Below the pieces are notes generated by a model. It saw nothing but the letters and a program-made list of their open reading frames with translations. It was not told the DNA's origin and ran no database searches. A program made the position numbers and the translations under genes. From positions 31,595,408 through 31,659,407 of the forward strand of contig NC_079207.1 of the NCBI RefSeq assembly GCF_026745355.1: a DNA stretch of 64,000 nt, in the 5' to 3' direction. Below are positions 32,643 to 43,418 of the stretch, piece after piece (positions within the stretch are counted from its first letter, which is position 1; every line of letters begins with the position of its first letter). The stretch comes from Beta vulgaris subsp. vulgaris (Eukaryota > Streptophyta > Magnoliopsida > Caryophyllales > Amaranthaceae).

Positions 32643-34257
32643 TGATGCGAGTCGTTTCCGCAACAAAATTAAATTTATAAATTACTCACTAACTCTAACA
32701 AATAGATAGGGAAAGTAAGGGTCGAACCCACAGAGACTGCGTTATTATCTTAAAGTAATCGTTTACTTACATAAATGACTATTATTATATAAATATGGGG
32801 GGGATTTGGATATCACTTCTATACTAAAATTGTTCAACTAAAATATGAATATATAAATTGCAGGAAATAAATTCGGTTTTTAACATATAATAAAGAAGCT
32901 AATAGGAGACATGTAACTTTCTATAGATATTGGTTATAATCATTGATTCATTCGACTAGCCTAGGATAGATTGGTTAACTATATAACCCATTGAAAGCAA
33001 GTAGATTACTAGTTTTATCTTTCGTACTTGTTAAATCCCGTGAAAGCACACAAATTTAATCCTAATCAAGCTAAATTAATCCAACCATGAAAGCATGTAT
33101 CAAATTATCAAACTTGACAACATTAGAAACACCAAACAACTGAACCCAAATTAACCTGTAAGCTGCAACTAATAGAATTCAGTTATTACACAAGATTCTA
33201 GAAATTATAATTAGACCAGAAAGCTGAAACCTAATTAAAACTACCATTAATCTAGCAATGGAAACATGAAATAATTTAGGTGGTCAAACTAAATCAATAA
33301 ACATGAATCAAAAGCCAGATAATAAACCTTGTATAAATACCCAAAAGAAACTAATCATTTATAACACAAACAAAAACGTATCTCATAAACCCATATATCA
33401 AATAGTCAATTACATGTTTCTACTAATGTAAAACTACTCTAAATTAGACATGAAAACAAAAAAAATAGATAATAATATAGAGGGTAGAGAAAACTCATTA
33501 GGGACGATATTTCGGACTGAAATTTCGCCGCCATCACTCTGTTTCGTCCTCCCGCATTTATCTTCTGTGCCCCCTCGTCTCTACTGCCTTCGTCCTCCTC
33601 ATTTCTTATGCGTAGACCTCCTACTGATATCTCTCAAAAACCCTCTTTACTTTTTCTGTTTTTGTGGCTTTTTCATCAGAAGTCCACTCTTTTATTTTTC
33701 TCATGTGTGCGTCATTCTCTTAGGGTCTATCCCCCTTTTTCCTTTCTTTTGCTGCTGGTGTGTTTTTGTTCTTTGCAGCATTGGGCTTATGAAGTTTTGT
33801 TGCTAAATGGTATATGTGGGCCCAACCATTAATATTTCAACTCTTTAATACAATTAAAAGATATGGGCTACTTCCCTATAGTGTAATTTCGACCAAGTAA
33901 ACAGCTGAATTAGCTCTTGCTTTCTTCTAAGAAGTTGTAGGTCTCGATCACAACTTTCCATAGCCACTTGAATAGTCTCGTTTTGGTTTTGTATGAGTGA
34001 GATATGACCAAAATACTATATCCGCCCTGCATAATTAGTAATACTCGAATTTAGTGCATCTTTCCGAACTCTATTCAGATAGGTTATCACTAAATAATTA
34101 ATATAGACACAAATTTATCTTTTAAACACTAAAAATAATTATCAAGTGATTCAATCGAAATATTCTAAAAGTATAATATTTCACTCATATAACTCAACAG
34201 ACGACACTAAAAGTATTATATTAGAGGGTAAAAATGTGTATAAATAGACAATTATCA
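32643..34257 (-). repeat. 5' LTR of the Athila-like element
   Basis: About 1.6 kb, TGATGCGAGTCG at the low end and ACAATTATCA at the high end, so on minus it reads TGATAATTGT...CGCATCA. The PBS lies just outside the low end and the CACTA transposase coding region starts directly beyond the high end (34258). No matching 3' LTR is in the window. Short plus-strand ORFs at 33450-33832 have no recognisable product. Confidence 0.8.
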
Positions 34258-36946
34258 ATACTCCTCCTCATCCTCAACATCACCAAGCCCAAGTATACTT
34301 CTTTTTTCCGGGACAACAATTGACCACTTCTTATCAGAAGGGTAAGTGACATAGAATACTTGCTTAACTTGTGATGCAAGCACGAATGGCTCTTCACTTT
34401 CTCGTAACCGACCCAGGTCTACAAGAGTAAATCCACAAGGGTCATCTCTTCTTATGTAGCACCGGTTATAATCAACCCACTTGCATCGGAATAAGCAGAC
34501 CGTGAAACCAGAGTAGTCAAGCTCCCAAATATCTTGAACACACCCATAGTATATCAATGTAGCATCAATAGGAGACTTGTCTTTGGCACTTGCATACTGT
34601 GTAGATCATGCCTCTACTGAAATGCCACTATTCTGCAAAGATCTCGGTTTTTCATCTTGACGATCTGTCCAAAACGTATATCCATTAACATCATAACCCT
34701 CATAGGAGTGCACAGCTTCTCGAGGACCAAATGCTACCCACTTAAGAGTTTTTGAAACAGTGGAATCTACTTTACGCATTAACCGGTTATGAAACCAATC
34801 AATAAACGTCTTATTATGCAACTGCATCAATGCTCTAGCCCCTTTTCCTGGATTCTGATCACGCAACTCCTCCATATGTTCATCCAAGTAGGGATGGACC
34901 TGTACCATATGCTGCAATACAGATAAGTGTGATTGTATCCGCATTTCAGCAGGAGGTACAATCAATTTGGAGCCAAGTGTACCTTTACCCTCGAGTCTGC
35001 CCTCGTGTCGAGATGTAGGAAGTCCAATAGGATCAACATTATTACTTAAGAACTCGGCCACAAAATTACCGACCTCTTCACTCACAATTCCTGAATAATA
35101 CTTCCTTCTTGTTGCGCTGGATTCCTTACTTTATCTTTCAAAGAGCCCAAATGTCTCTCAAATGGATAGCACAACCTCAAAAACACCGGACCACATAGCT
35201 TAATCTCTCGAACTATATGTAGAACCAAATGGACCATAATGTCGAAGAAAGAAGGTGGGAAATACATCTCAAACTTGCACAAAGTCTCTATCACGCCAGC
35301 CTGGAGAGTATCAAGCTTCGACGGATGTAACGTTTTGCTACATATAGTATTGAAAAAAGAACACAACTCTGTTATGGTATGTCTCACGTGTTTCGGCAAT
35401 ATCCCTCGAATTGCAATCGGTAAGAATACTTGCATCATTACATGACAATCGTGAGACTTCATACTCAATAGCTTCAACTCACCTTTTAAGGTAACAAATC
35501 TTTTCATGTTTGATGAGTACCCTGATGGAGCCTTAATGTTGTACAGGGACTCGCAAAAAAGCCGTTTCTCAGCTCTAGATAGAGTGTAGCAAGGCAAATA
35601 GTTCCTATCATCAGCCGACCCTTCTTGAATTTCCTGTTTTTTTTCTTTTACTTTTCCTTTGCCATACACTTTCTCTTTTTTCTTTCTTTTCTTAGTGTCC
35701 CTCTTTTGAGCCCATAGCTCTGGTCGAAGCCCCTCACTTTCCAGGTACAGTCGCACTCCTTTGCTATCCTTTGTCTTATGTGGAATATTCATAAGTGTCC
35801 CCAGAATTGCGTCATTTTCTCTATGTGCATGACGTCGAGACATTACCTAACCTCTAGATCCTTCCAATATGGAAGTTTTCACATAATAGACTCCTTTTTC
35901 CAAAGTCCCTTACCACCATCACCCGCTCCTTTGCCGAATATCGTTTCAATACCCTTGACCTGATCAAAAACCTCAACACCAGTCAATGGCCTACGAGCAA
36001 CCCCTTCCTCAACTATTCCATCGAATGCCTTCTTCTTATTACGATAAGGATGGTCGCGTCGAAGGAACCTTCGGGTCCCCATATAAACTTCTTTGTGACA
36101 AGTGGAAATGTGTTTAGATTATGTGTCGTTGATGCAAATCGGGCATGCTTTCTTCCCTTTGTTCTTGTACCCGGATAAGTTCCCATAAGCAGGAAAGTCA
36201 TTAAGAGTGTATAAAAGCATGTCACGCAATGTGAAAACCTCATCAGCATGTGCATCATACACAAAAACTCCTTCATCCCATATTTTTCTCAAATCATCAA
36301 CAAGTGGTTGGAGGTAGACATCTATGTCGTTTCCAGGCTGTTTCGGCCCTGAAATAAGAATCGACAACGTGATGTACTTGCGTTTCATGCACAACCAATG
36401 AGGCAAGTTGTATATAACTAGAAGAACCGGTCATGTACTATGTTGAGAACTAAGGTAGACATCTTTCTTGATTGAAAACATGCACTTGAATCGTGGTATA
36501 ATCGGAAGATACGACATCACCTTTGCTGGAGGCCCTTTCTTATCACCAACCGCTACGCGCCTATAACGCGACTTCCCACATCAAGGACACTCATCCATAT
36601 CCGCATATTCATTTCGATATAGCACACAATCGTTTGGACAAGCATGTATCTTCTGGTACTCCAAACCGAAGGGACACATCAGTTTCTTCGCATAGTAGTT
36701 CGACTTAGGTAGCCTATGGTCGTCCGGTAACATATCACCAAAGGCTTACAACAAGGAAGTGAAAGTTGAGTCACTTATACAGGCTTTCGTCTTGATGTTA
36801 AAGAGTGTTATCACGGCCGTCAGCTTGGTGTACCTCGTACAACCAGGATACAATGGTCTCCGAGACGCCTCGTCCATGCACTCAAATACGAGGTCGTTTC
36901 CCAGCATGATCATCCAGCCCCTCCATCATCTCCTCGATATGGTCCC

Positions 36947-36979
<33 letters not shown>

Positions 36980-37349
36980 CAATATTCTTATATTTGTCCT
37001 CGAGGTTCTTGTCATTCTCAATGACATCAAATTCACCTCTTTCATGCACATCGTTAACAACGGCATTCCCACCATCATATATACCCTCCTCACCGTGCCA
37101 AACCAATACGTAGTAGTCTTGCCTAAACCCATGACGAAAGCTATGCTCCCTCAGCAACCCACTGTTACTAACCATCCCCACATTGCCACAATCAACACAA
37201 GGACAATAAAACTCCTCAGTTCCCATTGCAGCCTGATGACTTAATGCAACATCAAAAAATTCAAATACCTCATCCACGAATTCACTCGTGTCACAACTAC
37301 CATACATCCATGCACGATTCATTTCAATCACACCTCTAATTCCACACAA
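34255..37349 (-). pseudogene. CACTA transposase, TNP2 type
   Basis: Minus strand, several frames. 36882-37349 is the transposase-associated N-terminal domain (MNRAWMYGSCDTSEFVDEVF; CPCVDCGN; LREHSFRHGF) with an Asp run. About 36720-36420 gives LPKSNYYAKKLMCPFGLEYQ and IHACPNDCVLYRNEYADMDE. The TNP2 core is at 36119-36406 (LSILISGPKQPGNDIDVYLQ; VFTLRDMLLYTLNDFPAYGN; KKACPICIND). 35082-35843 continues with FLPIAIRGILPKHVRHTITE and the DUF4218-type block FPPSFFDIMVHLVLHIVREI. 34606-35085 continues it, and 34255-34557 is the DUF4216-type end (FRCKWVDYNRCYIRRDDPCG; QVFYVTYPSDKKWSIVVPEK). TNP2 binds and moves CACTA elements. The frame is truncated by the Athila LTR, whose first bases TGA supply the stop. 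Internal stops also occur. Confidence 0.88.
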
Positions 37350-38042
37350 GCAACAAGTACCTCATGTCAATAACGAACTTAACTACATGATTATGGTTTA
37401 TATATGAACGATATACATTCAATGAAATTAGGCATGCTTTCCAAGGGTCCTTATCACTCCAACCTTATCCATCCTTAGATGTCTAATCTCACTAGTGAAT
37501 TTATGTCTTCTTTTCGATTCTACGGAAAATCCGGTAGCATTTTCCTACAGTTCTTCAAGTACACGATGTAGATATATAGTTACTTATATCTACATATGTA
37601 CCTAGAGAACAAAAGTAGGGAAATGACGAGCCGATATTTTCCTCTATAGAATCGAAATAAAGGCATACATTCACCACCTAAGTGAGATTAAACATCTAAG
37701 AACAGTCCCAAACTGGGGACTATTCATGACTTACTCCTAATGAGTAAGTCTCGAACGGGTATCTAGGCATATGATATGATGATGCATATATACATAGGTT
37801 TTGAACAACAAAGCATTTTACATCTGATCTTAATTCAACGATACATATATACATATTTGCACATATAAACCAATTTACACATATAAACCAATTTATTAAT
37901 ATATGAAATTAAAGAAAGTTAAGTATAAGCGATAACATACCAATATCAAGGTCGTTGTAAATAGGGAAATGGAACTCAACACTCCGTCACTAGCTAGCTT
38001 CAATGATCAACAATAAAGTTTAAAGTTCAAAGTAGTATAAAT
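37350..38042. other. 5' noncoding region of the CACTA transposase
   Basis: AT-rich leader or intron-like sequence between the transposase N-terminus and the terminal repeats. It includes a degenerate duplicate of short segments (ATACATATATACATA near 37842). No gene is recognised. Confidence 0.5.
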
Positions 38043-38190
38043 TACCAAACTAAACTAAATTAAACTAAACTAAACTAAATTAAACTAAACTAACCTAAAC
38101 TAAACTAACCTAAACTAAACTAAACTAAACATAACTAAACTAAACTAAACTAAACGAAAATAAACTAAACTAAATTAAACTAAACTCAAA
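38043..38190. repeat. TAAAC/TAAAT microsatellite
   Basis: An irregular tandem of ACTAAACTAAAT and ACTAAACTAAAC units over about 150 bp inside the CACTA element. The unit is not the plant telomere repeat (TTTAGGG). Confidence 0.9.
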
Positions 38191-38639
38191 TAAATAAAAT
38201 ATAAACCCTTAAACTATTATACAATATAATTCCACTAACAATTATTCATCAAATTACAATGAATTAAAATAAAAGGTACGAAATTTTAGTTACCTATAGC
38301 TAGGAAAAGGTGGTAATGTAGTTGTTTAGGGAGGGGACGAGGAGGAACGAAGCTAGGGAGAAGAAGTGGTGACGCAACAGTGGTGGCGCAACAGTGGTGG
38401 CGCGAAAGTGGTGGTGGTGGTGCGCAAGACTGAGGTGTGAAGCAGGGGAAGTCTCCAGCGTTGGTGGTGGTGCACAAGTCTCCGGCATTGGTGGTGGTGC
38501 ACAAGTCGTTGGCATGGGCAGTGGTGGGGCAGCTATAGTGGTAGTGGGAGTGGGAGTCGCAGTTGGGTGAAGGGTTTTGTGGGTCGAAGGATTTTGTGAA
38601 GAAATGTTTTGGACGCGTGATTTTTAGTGGGAGGGAAGG

Positions 38640-38851
38640 TAGTCATTAAACAGAAAAGCGGATGCGGTCTTATAAACTGCATCAGATTCGAAAAAAACCG
38701 CATCCCCTAATAAATCTGATGTGATTTTTTTTGGACCGCATCCGCTTTTCTAGTCCAGCTTCCCTCGCATTTTTTTTTGTTCATTTTCGGATGCGGTTTT
38801 TGTAAAACCACATCCGGTACAAAGTGACATATAAGGTTTTTTCCACTAGTG
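38640..38851. repeat. Subterminal repeats and terminus of the TNP2-bearing CACTA element
   Basis: Copies of GGATGCGGT(C/T)TT and their complement AACCGCATCC are spread over 200 bp in both orientations (near 38657, 38690, 38735, 38790, 38805), ending with the terminal CACTAGTG. In the CACTA family such repeats bind the element-encoded proteins. They match the subterminal repeats of 49134-50027 but differ from the TTGCTGCGG repeats of the other two small elements. Confidence 0.85.
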
Positions 38852-39634
38852 AAGGTTGAGACATATTGCCGGTGGAGAATCAAATTGGCATTCTGTCGAC
38901 AAGAATCTCAAAGCTAAGATGGTAGATAAGAATCTCAAAGCTAAGATGGTAGATGAGATCAAAGTAAGTAACTTTCACTCATTAACATCATAGCTCTAAT
39001 GTTTTCTTGTTCTTTAAAGTAATTATACACCTGTAAATACCTTTAGGGCTTCTGGGTGTGGGTGTAGGGGTGCGAAGAGTTGATGTTATAGCCAGTATTA
39101 TGGAAGGTTACTTGGACAACCACTGAACCAACCACATGCTGGTGGCAGGACATTTACGAAGGATATGACCCCTAGTGTTGCTAGTAAGACTCTGTAATGA
39201 TCCTAGGAACCAGTAAATGGTGTAGCTTGCAACTTAAAGAATTAGGATGAACACTTTAGAAATCCAATCTTCTTGCTTTTCCGTCATAATTCATGAAGTC
39301 TGTCTCAAGGTGCATGTTCTGGTTTATCTTTTCCATGAAGCATAAATTAAGCTATAATCCATAGTCCCTTAAGTGAACTGTATTATCACATTAAACATGT
39401 CGTGCATCAATACTCTTACTATCTATTGGTTGTTCAGACCAAATCGATCAAGGTTGCAGTTTCTTCTATAAAGATCAAGAGAGAGCTTTTCAATCCATAG
39501 TCCTTTAAGTCTATTGGCTGCTTACTGCATGTGGCATGTCGTCATATTTAAATAATAACTAAATACTATAGTGAGAATATATGAGATGTACTCTGTACAT
39601 CAGGTTAAGTACTGCTAAAAAAAAGTTTGTTCTA
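38852..39634. other. Gene-free stretch between CACTA end and TAF1 fragment
   Basis: No gene is recognised. A 27-bp unit (AAGAATCTCAAAGCTAAGAT followed by GGTAGAT) is tandemly duplicated at about 38902-38955. A segment around 39365-39410 (CCTTAAGTGAACTGTATTAT) recurs at about 40657-40700. It may be intron sequence of the TAF1 copy. Confidence 0.5.
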
Positions 39635-40333
39635 GTTCATAGAGTTCACAACTCTCCACAGAATCCTAACTTACTGCACGGGAGTTGCCCCAAATAATTG
39701 TATCTTCCCAGTCCTGCTGATCTACTGAGTAAAATTCCATAGACATACATGACTTCCATTCAGCAGAAAAATCAAAGGTTGAAACTTTTCTCATAGGTTC
39801 TGAACTTAAACAAGAGTCTTTCTTCACATCATCCATTGATACTTCTTAATGATTTCGTGCTGCCTATAAAAGCTTTCTATCAGAAAAAACTTGCCAGGGT
39901 TCTTTAAGAAATTCCTCTTCATCCTCCATAACCATGTTTGATACATCAAGAGAAATATACTTATCTGAAAGAGGAAAAATGCAGTAACATCCAAGTGCCA
40001 TAGATATAAATAATCTATAATCATCATACATAATCAGCAGGGAGCATGACAAATTTCATATAGAAGCACGAGATAATAGTTGATGGCAAATGTATACATT
40101 ATAATGATACGATAGTTACATCATATACGTATCGAACATCAAACACAAAATTACCTTTAGGAACTAAATACCTGTGCCCCTTTCTTCCATGCTTTTTCAA
40201 GGGCTCGTTAACACCAACTATTTCAGAAAACCTTAATATAGCCACCCCATCTTTTACACACAGAATAGGCAGTGGCGTCAAACTTTTAGCATCAGTCGTA
40301 TCATGCAAAACTATAGGTTCTTCCGGTGGACAA
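39635..40333 (-). pseudogene. TAF1: TAF1 (TFIID subunit 1) fragment
   Basis: Two exon-like pieces on minus. About 40333-40155 reads CPPEEPIVLHDTTDAKSLTP, LPILCVKDGVAILRFSEIVG and KKHGRKGHRYLVPK, ending at a GTAA donor. From 39964, after a TTTCAG acceptor, it reads DKYISLDVSNMVMEDEEEFL, KEPWQVFSDRKLL, then SLSSEP-type and DFSAEWKSCMSMEFYSVDQQ and DWEDTIIWGNS, then ESCEL. The QQDWED(T)IIWGNS block and the SLTPLP...FSEI block match plant TAF1/HAF, the scaffold of the general transcription factor TFIID. At least three in-frame stops interrupt the second exon (after DRKLL, after ARNH, and before DSVESCEL). It is a decayed gene fragment. The full protein is about 1,900 residues and only about 160 are represented. 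Confidence 0.7.
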
Positions 40334-41106
40334 TGAAAAAAAACTTATAAGCAACCTATCACAATCTTGTTAATATTATTAATCGATCAAGGTTGCTGGA
40401 AATAAATTTTCTAACTACATAATCTTGTTAATTCAGCAAGTCTAACCATTCATTATGTCTTGTACTTTATAGAGGTCTATGAAAGATGAAACCTGATTAT
40501 TATTTCCAGCACGGTAAGGAGTTGGATGAGGGACAATATTAACTAAGCTAAGCTAGGCAATAGAAGTTCCCCTTCACCATGCACTATCATGTTCACAAGG
40601 TTCAGTCACACCTACTTGCAATTTGTAATATTAGGCTTCTTGACCACTATTTTTCCCTTAAGTGAACTATATTATCACATTAAACATGACGTGCATCAAT
40701 CGGAAGTTCGTAACATTATAGTTGTATCATTCTAAATGTTGTTCCTAATCTCGTTATCATATGCATGGATGTGAAATATATTAAGAGGTGATCCCCTTAA
40801 GATGATACATATATCTGATCTGATTTGCAATTTTAACTGTTTCTCTGTTTCACATACTTTTTTTTTCCACACTAGCAATAATCTGCAAAAACATGTCCAC
40901 TATTCAATTTTTAGTAACTTGGTCCTTTTTTCTACATATCAAATCAGAATAGTCCATGAAAAAAAACACAACAAGCTCGTCCATTGATATGTCTCATCAA
41001 CAAATAAAACCTCTTATGAACTGCATTAAGCAAGATGAAGAAAAATATACACTTGACTTGAAAGATGTACCTGTAAAAGACTGGTAGTAGGGATATATAC
41101 AGAGGA
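40334..41106. other. Gene-free stretch between TAF1 and kinase fragments
   Basis: AT-rich sequence without recognisable coding content. It holds the second copy of the CCTTAAGTGAACTATATTAT segment (about 40657) and of ATCGATCAAGGTTGC (about 40381), both also present near 39365-39450. Confidence 0.5.
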
Positions 41107-41702
41107 TTAAATCATATTCTTGAGCTTAGTTGTAACCTCCACCATAGTTGGTCTATTGTAAACTTCTCTTGCCATACACATGAATGCGAGTTGTATACAT
41201 GCAATCAGCTGGTGGTCTTTAATTCTTGTCACCCCTTTTCTAGCAATTGTAGGATCCAGAATCTCGCTAATGTGGTTATCTTTGAAGCATTGCAATGCCC
41301 ACATACATAAATCCATATGGATGTCTAGCAATATAGCATTCTTTCCAAACAAGAGCACACGCAAAAGCACACCAAATGAATAAACATCTATACTTTATGT
41401 CACTCTTCCAGGATGTTGATATTCAGGTGCCACCCATTTTCAATCCCTGTTCTCTTTTCCAAATTCTTCTACCAATAATTCCCCACCGATAGGAATAGAA
41501 ACACAACGACTGAAGTTCGATAATTTTACAGTGTTGTCTTGGTCCAAGAAAACACTATCCAATTCAAAGTTCCTAAGGATGATAGGCTTATGATAAGATG
41601 TGTGAAAATCAGATATAAGATGAGATATTTCCCCTGTTATCCTTAGCCTGTCCTTCCACTCTAATAGAGGTAGATGACATTCACAGGTTGTTTGCTACAA
41701 GA
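41107..41702 (-). pseudogene. ZRK/wall-associated-kinase-like pseudokinase, C-terminal fragment
   Basis: Minus strand, from about 41702: CECHLPLLEWKDRLRITGEI, SHLISDFHTSYHKPIILRNF, LDSVFLDQDNTVKLSNFSRC, VSIPIGGELLVEEFG, then a stop. It continues KWVAPEYQHPGRVT, a second stop, SIDVYSFGVLLRVLLFGKN, EILDPTIARKGVTRI and IQLAFMCMAREVYNRPTMVE to a TGA-type end at 41107. Kinase subdomains VI-XI are recognisable. The catalytic HRD is ILRN and the DFG position is NFS, so it descends from an inactive kinase of the ZED1-related type, or is simply decayed. ZRK proteins act as adaptors of the immune receptor ZAR1. The N-lobe is absent. Two in-frame stops make it a pseudogene. Confidence 0.75.
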
Positions 41703-41989
41703 TAATAAGTACCAACAATGAAAATGAAATTTGTGTGTAATTTTGCCATGATAAGCAACACCACATTAAAATTGGGAAATTGTCTTTTCTACGGGCCAAA
41801 ACAGCTGAAAAATACATTAGAAGCAATCTTTGTAGAACATAAATTGTCTTTTATCGATTTACATATCATATGAGTTTTTTTTCATTTGCTTGTACTATTG
41901 CCTATTCAATAAAGAATGAAGTTCAGATAAGCTTATTGTAGCTATCTCTAATATGTTTGATGTGAATAACTTTTGACAAAGCGAATATA
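41703..41989. other. Gene-free stretch
   Basis: A short AT-rich spacer between the pseudokinase fragment and the plus-strand transposon gene. No terminal repeat of a CACTA element was seen here. Confidence 0.4.
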
Positions 41990-43418
41990 TGACTTGTTTC
42001 TTCGTTCATACTAAGGCACGGTTTGTGATTCCCGACGATCTTGAATACGTCAAACAAATACTCAAGCATGCTAGTAAAAGTTGGAGGCATTTTAAGCACT
42101 CTCTCAAATCAAGTCACTATAAACAAGAGCAGAAGACACTCGATGAGATGTGCAATATGGATCCACCATACGAAATTACTAGTAATCAGTGGATAAAGTT
42201 GGTTAAGCATTGGGATTCGCAAGAAGGAAAAGTAAGTACCATACTTACAATTAAACTTTATTTACTCTTTGCTTATTTTATTTCATGAAAACATAAACTT
42301 TTTTTCCATAATAAATCTACATGAAAATGAGTGCAGAAACTATCAAAATTGGGGAAAGAAGCACGAGCCTCCCTAAATCAACTTCACAGATGTGATTCGA
42401 AGAGCTTCGCGAGCAAGCAAGCTGATTACGTATGAATCGTGAATATAATATGTTCTTATATATTTCATATTTAGGATGAATTAGGCCTTTCACTTATATT
42501 TTGCTTGAAAAATATGAATATTTCAACTTCTTTATGGAAAAATATGAATGTTTCACATCTCATCTTGTCAATTTTTTTTTTTTTTTTCATATTAATAAAA
42601 ATAATAGGAAGATGAGCATGGAGAAAAAAAAATGAGCTTGTTAGCTCTTTGGAAGAAAACTCATATGGGCAAGGATGGAAGCTTTCTAGCCGAGACAGAC
42701 ACAGCAGATTTTGTGGTATAAGTACATATTAGACTGACTTTTTAAGTTTGCTTCCTTTGAATGTAAAATAATACTTCTTTAATTTTATATGTTAATTATA
42801 TGTGTAGGATAATGCATATATATGCCAAGTTGGAATCGTTGAAACAAGCATGCCCTTCTAAGTCTGACTTAGAACTCGAAGATGAAGCCTTTGAGCACAC
42901 CATGTATGGTGGAGAGATTCCAGAACGTCCCGTAGGCTATGAACTTAAAGTTCGAAAAGGGAGATATTTACGGTGTGCATGGTGTTCTGAATAAGCAAAA
43001 GGTTCGAAAGAGGATCGTGGTTGTGCAGAAGAATGAAGAAGAATTTTTCGTTCTTAAGAAGAAAAATAGCTTGTTGAAAGCCCAATTTCAAGAGAACAAC
43101 TCTGTACTCAAAACTCTAGTTGGACAATTTTCTCAACTAGTAGGTAAAGTTCGTAAAGGAGAGGCTTCAATGCACCTTTTAGATTGTACACAAGCAGTCT
43201 TGGAAGTGACAAACCAAAAGGTATGCTCCTATCGTTGTTATTGTGATGCTTTCCAGAATTATCAGCCTGCAATCCAGTGCCTTCTACACGTTGTTGTGCA
43301 GCAGCTTGCACCATCCACACCGCAGCCCCCACACTCCCCCCCCCCCAGTCTACCCCATCCAGCCCCTTACCTAACAACCTTTGTATCTGTAGATAATTTA
43401 AAGGATCAATTCAAATAA
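41990..43418 (+). pseudogene. CACTA-associated Ptta/En/Spm-type protein (Transposase_24-like)
   Basis: Plus strand with introns. An exon to 42231 gives ARFVIPDDLEYVKQILKHAS, SWRHFKHSLKSSHYKQEQ and PYEITSNQWIKLVKHWDSQE, then GTAAGT. About 42336-42428 gives KLSKLGKEARASLNQLHRCD and SKSFASKQADY. About 42609-42716 gives EDEHGEKKMSLLALWKKTHM and GKDGSFLAETDTADFV. From 42808 it reads YAKLESLKQACPSKSDLELE, GEIPERPVGYELKVRKG, then after a frameshift near 42955 YGVHGVLNKQKVRKR and a Lys/Glu/Leu-rich coiled coil. W-FK, P..I...QW..LV..W and the GSKSFA-like block match the plant Ptta/En/Spm family encoded by many CACTA elements. Role in the family: DNA-binding helper for transposition (inferred). No CACTA termini were found around it. 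Confidence 0.68.

Larger units (their letters stand above)
15592..34257 (-). mobile_element. Athila-like Ty3/gypsy retrotransposon, split by a nested Tat-like element; 3' LTR not found
   Basis: Minus-strand order: 5' LTR (34257-32643), PBS (32637-32620), gag (32489-31239), protease (31215-30168), RT-RNase H (30158-28746), integrase (28500-28057), then after removing the insertion 16354-28056, the rest of integrase (16348-15649). The two integrase halves join exactly through the shared AAAGT. A PBS reading TGGTGCCGTTGCTGGGGA and the protein motifs fit the Athila group. The noncoding sequence at 12118-15591 probably also belongs to it. The left boundary is uncertain. Confidence 0.85.
34258..38851 (-). 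mobile_element. CACTA element carrying TNP2, one end only
   Basis: The right (5') terminus ends TTTTTTCCACTAGTG at 38851, the complement of CACTAGTGGAAAAA. Next to it are subterminal repeats GATGCGGTTTT/AAACCGCATC. The TNP2 transposase lies inside on minus. The left part has been separated by the Athila-like insertion at 34257 and was not found, so no target duplication can be checked. The same subterminal word occurs in the small element 49134-50027, which may be mobilised by this family. Confidence 0.85.

Noticed and set aside
33450..33832. Plus-strand frames rich in Phe/Leu/Ser (118 and 74 codons) within the Athila-like LTR
   Set aside because: T-rich LTR sequence on the non-coding strand, with no motif or intron and no expected gene there.
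36926..37244. Frames with Met or Ile runs opposite to or out of frame with the transposase
   Set aside because: Shadows of the Asp run in the TNP2 N-terminal region.
38043..38190. Interstitial telomere repeat
   Set aside because: The unit is TAAAC/TAAAT, not CCCTAAA/TTTAGGG.
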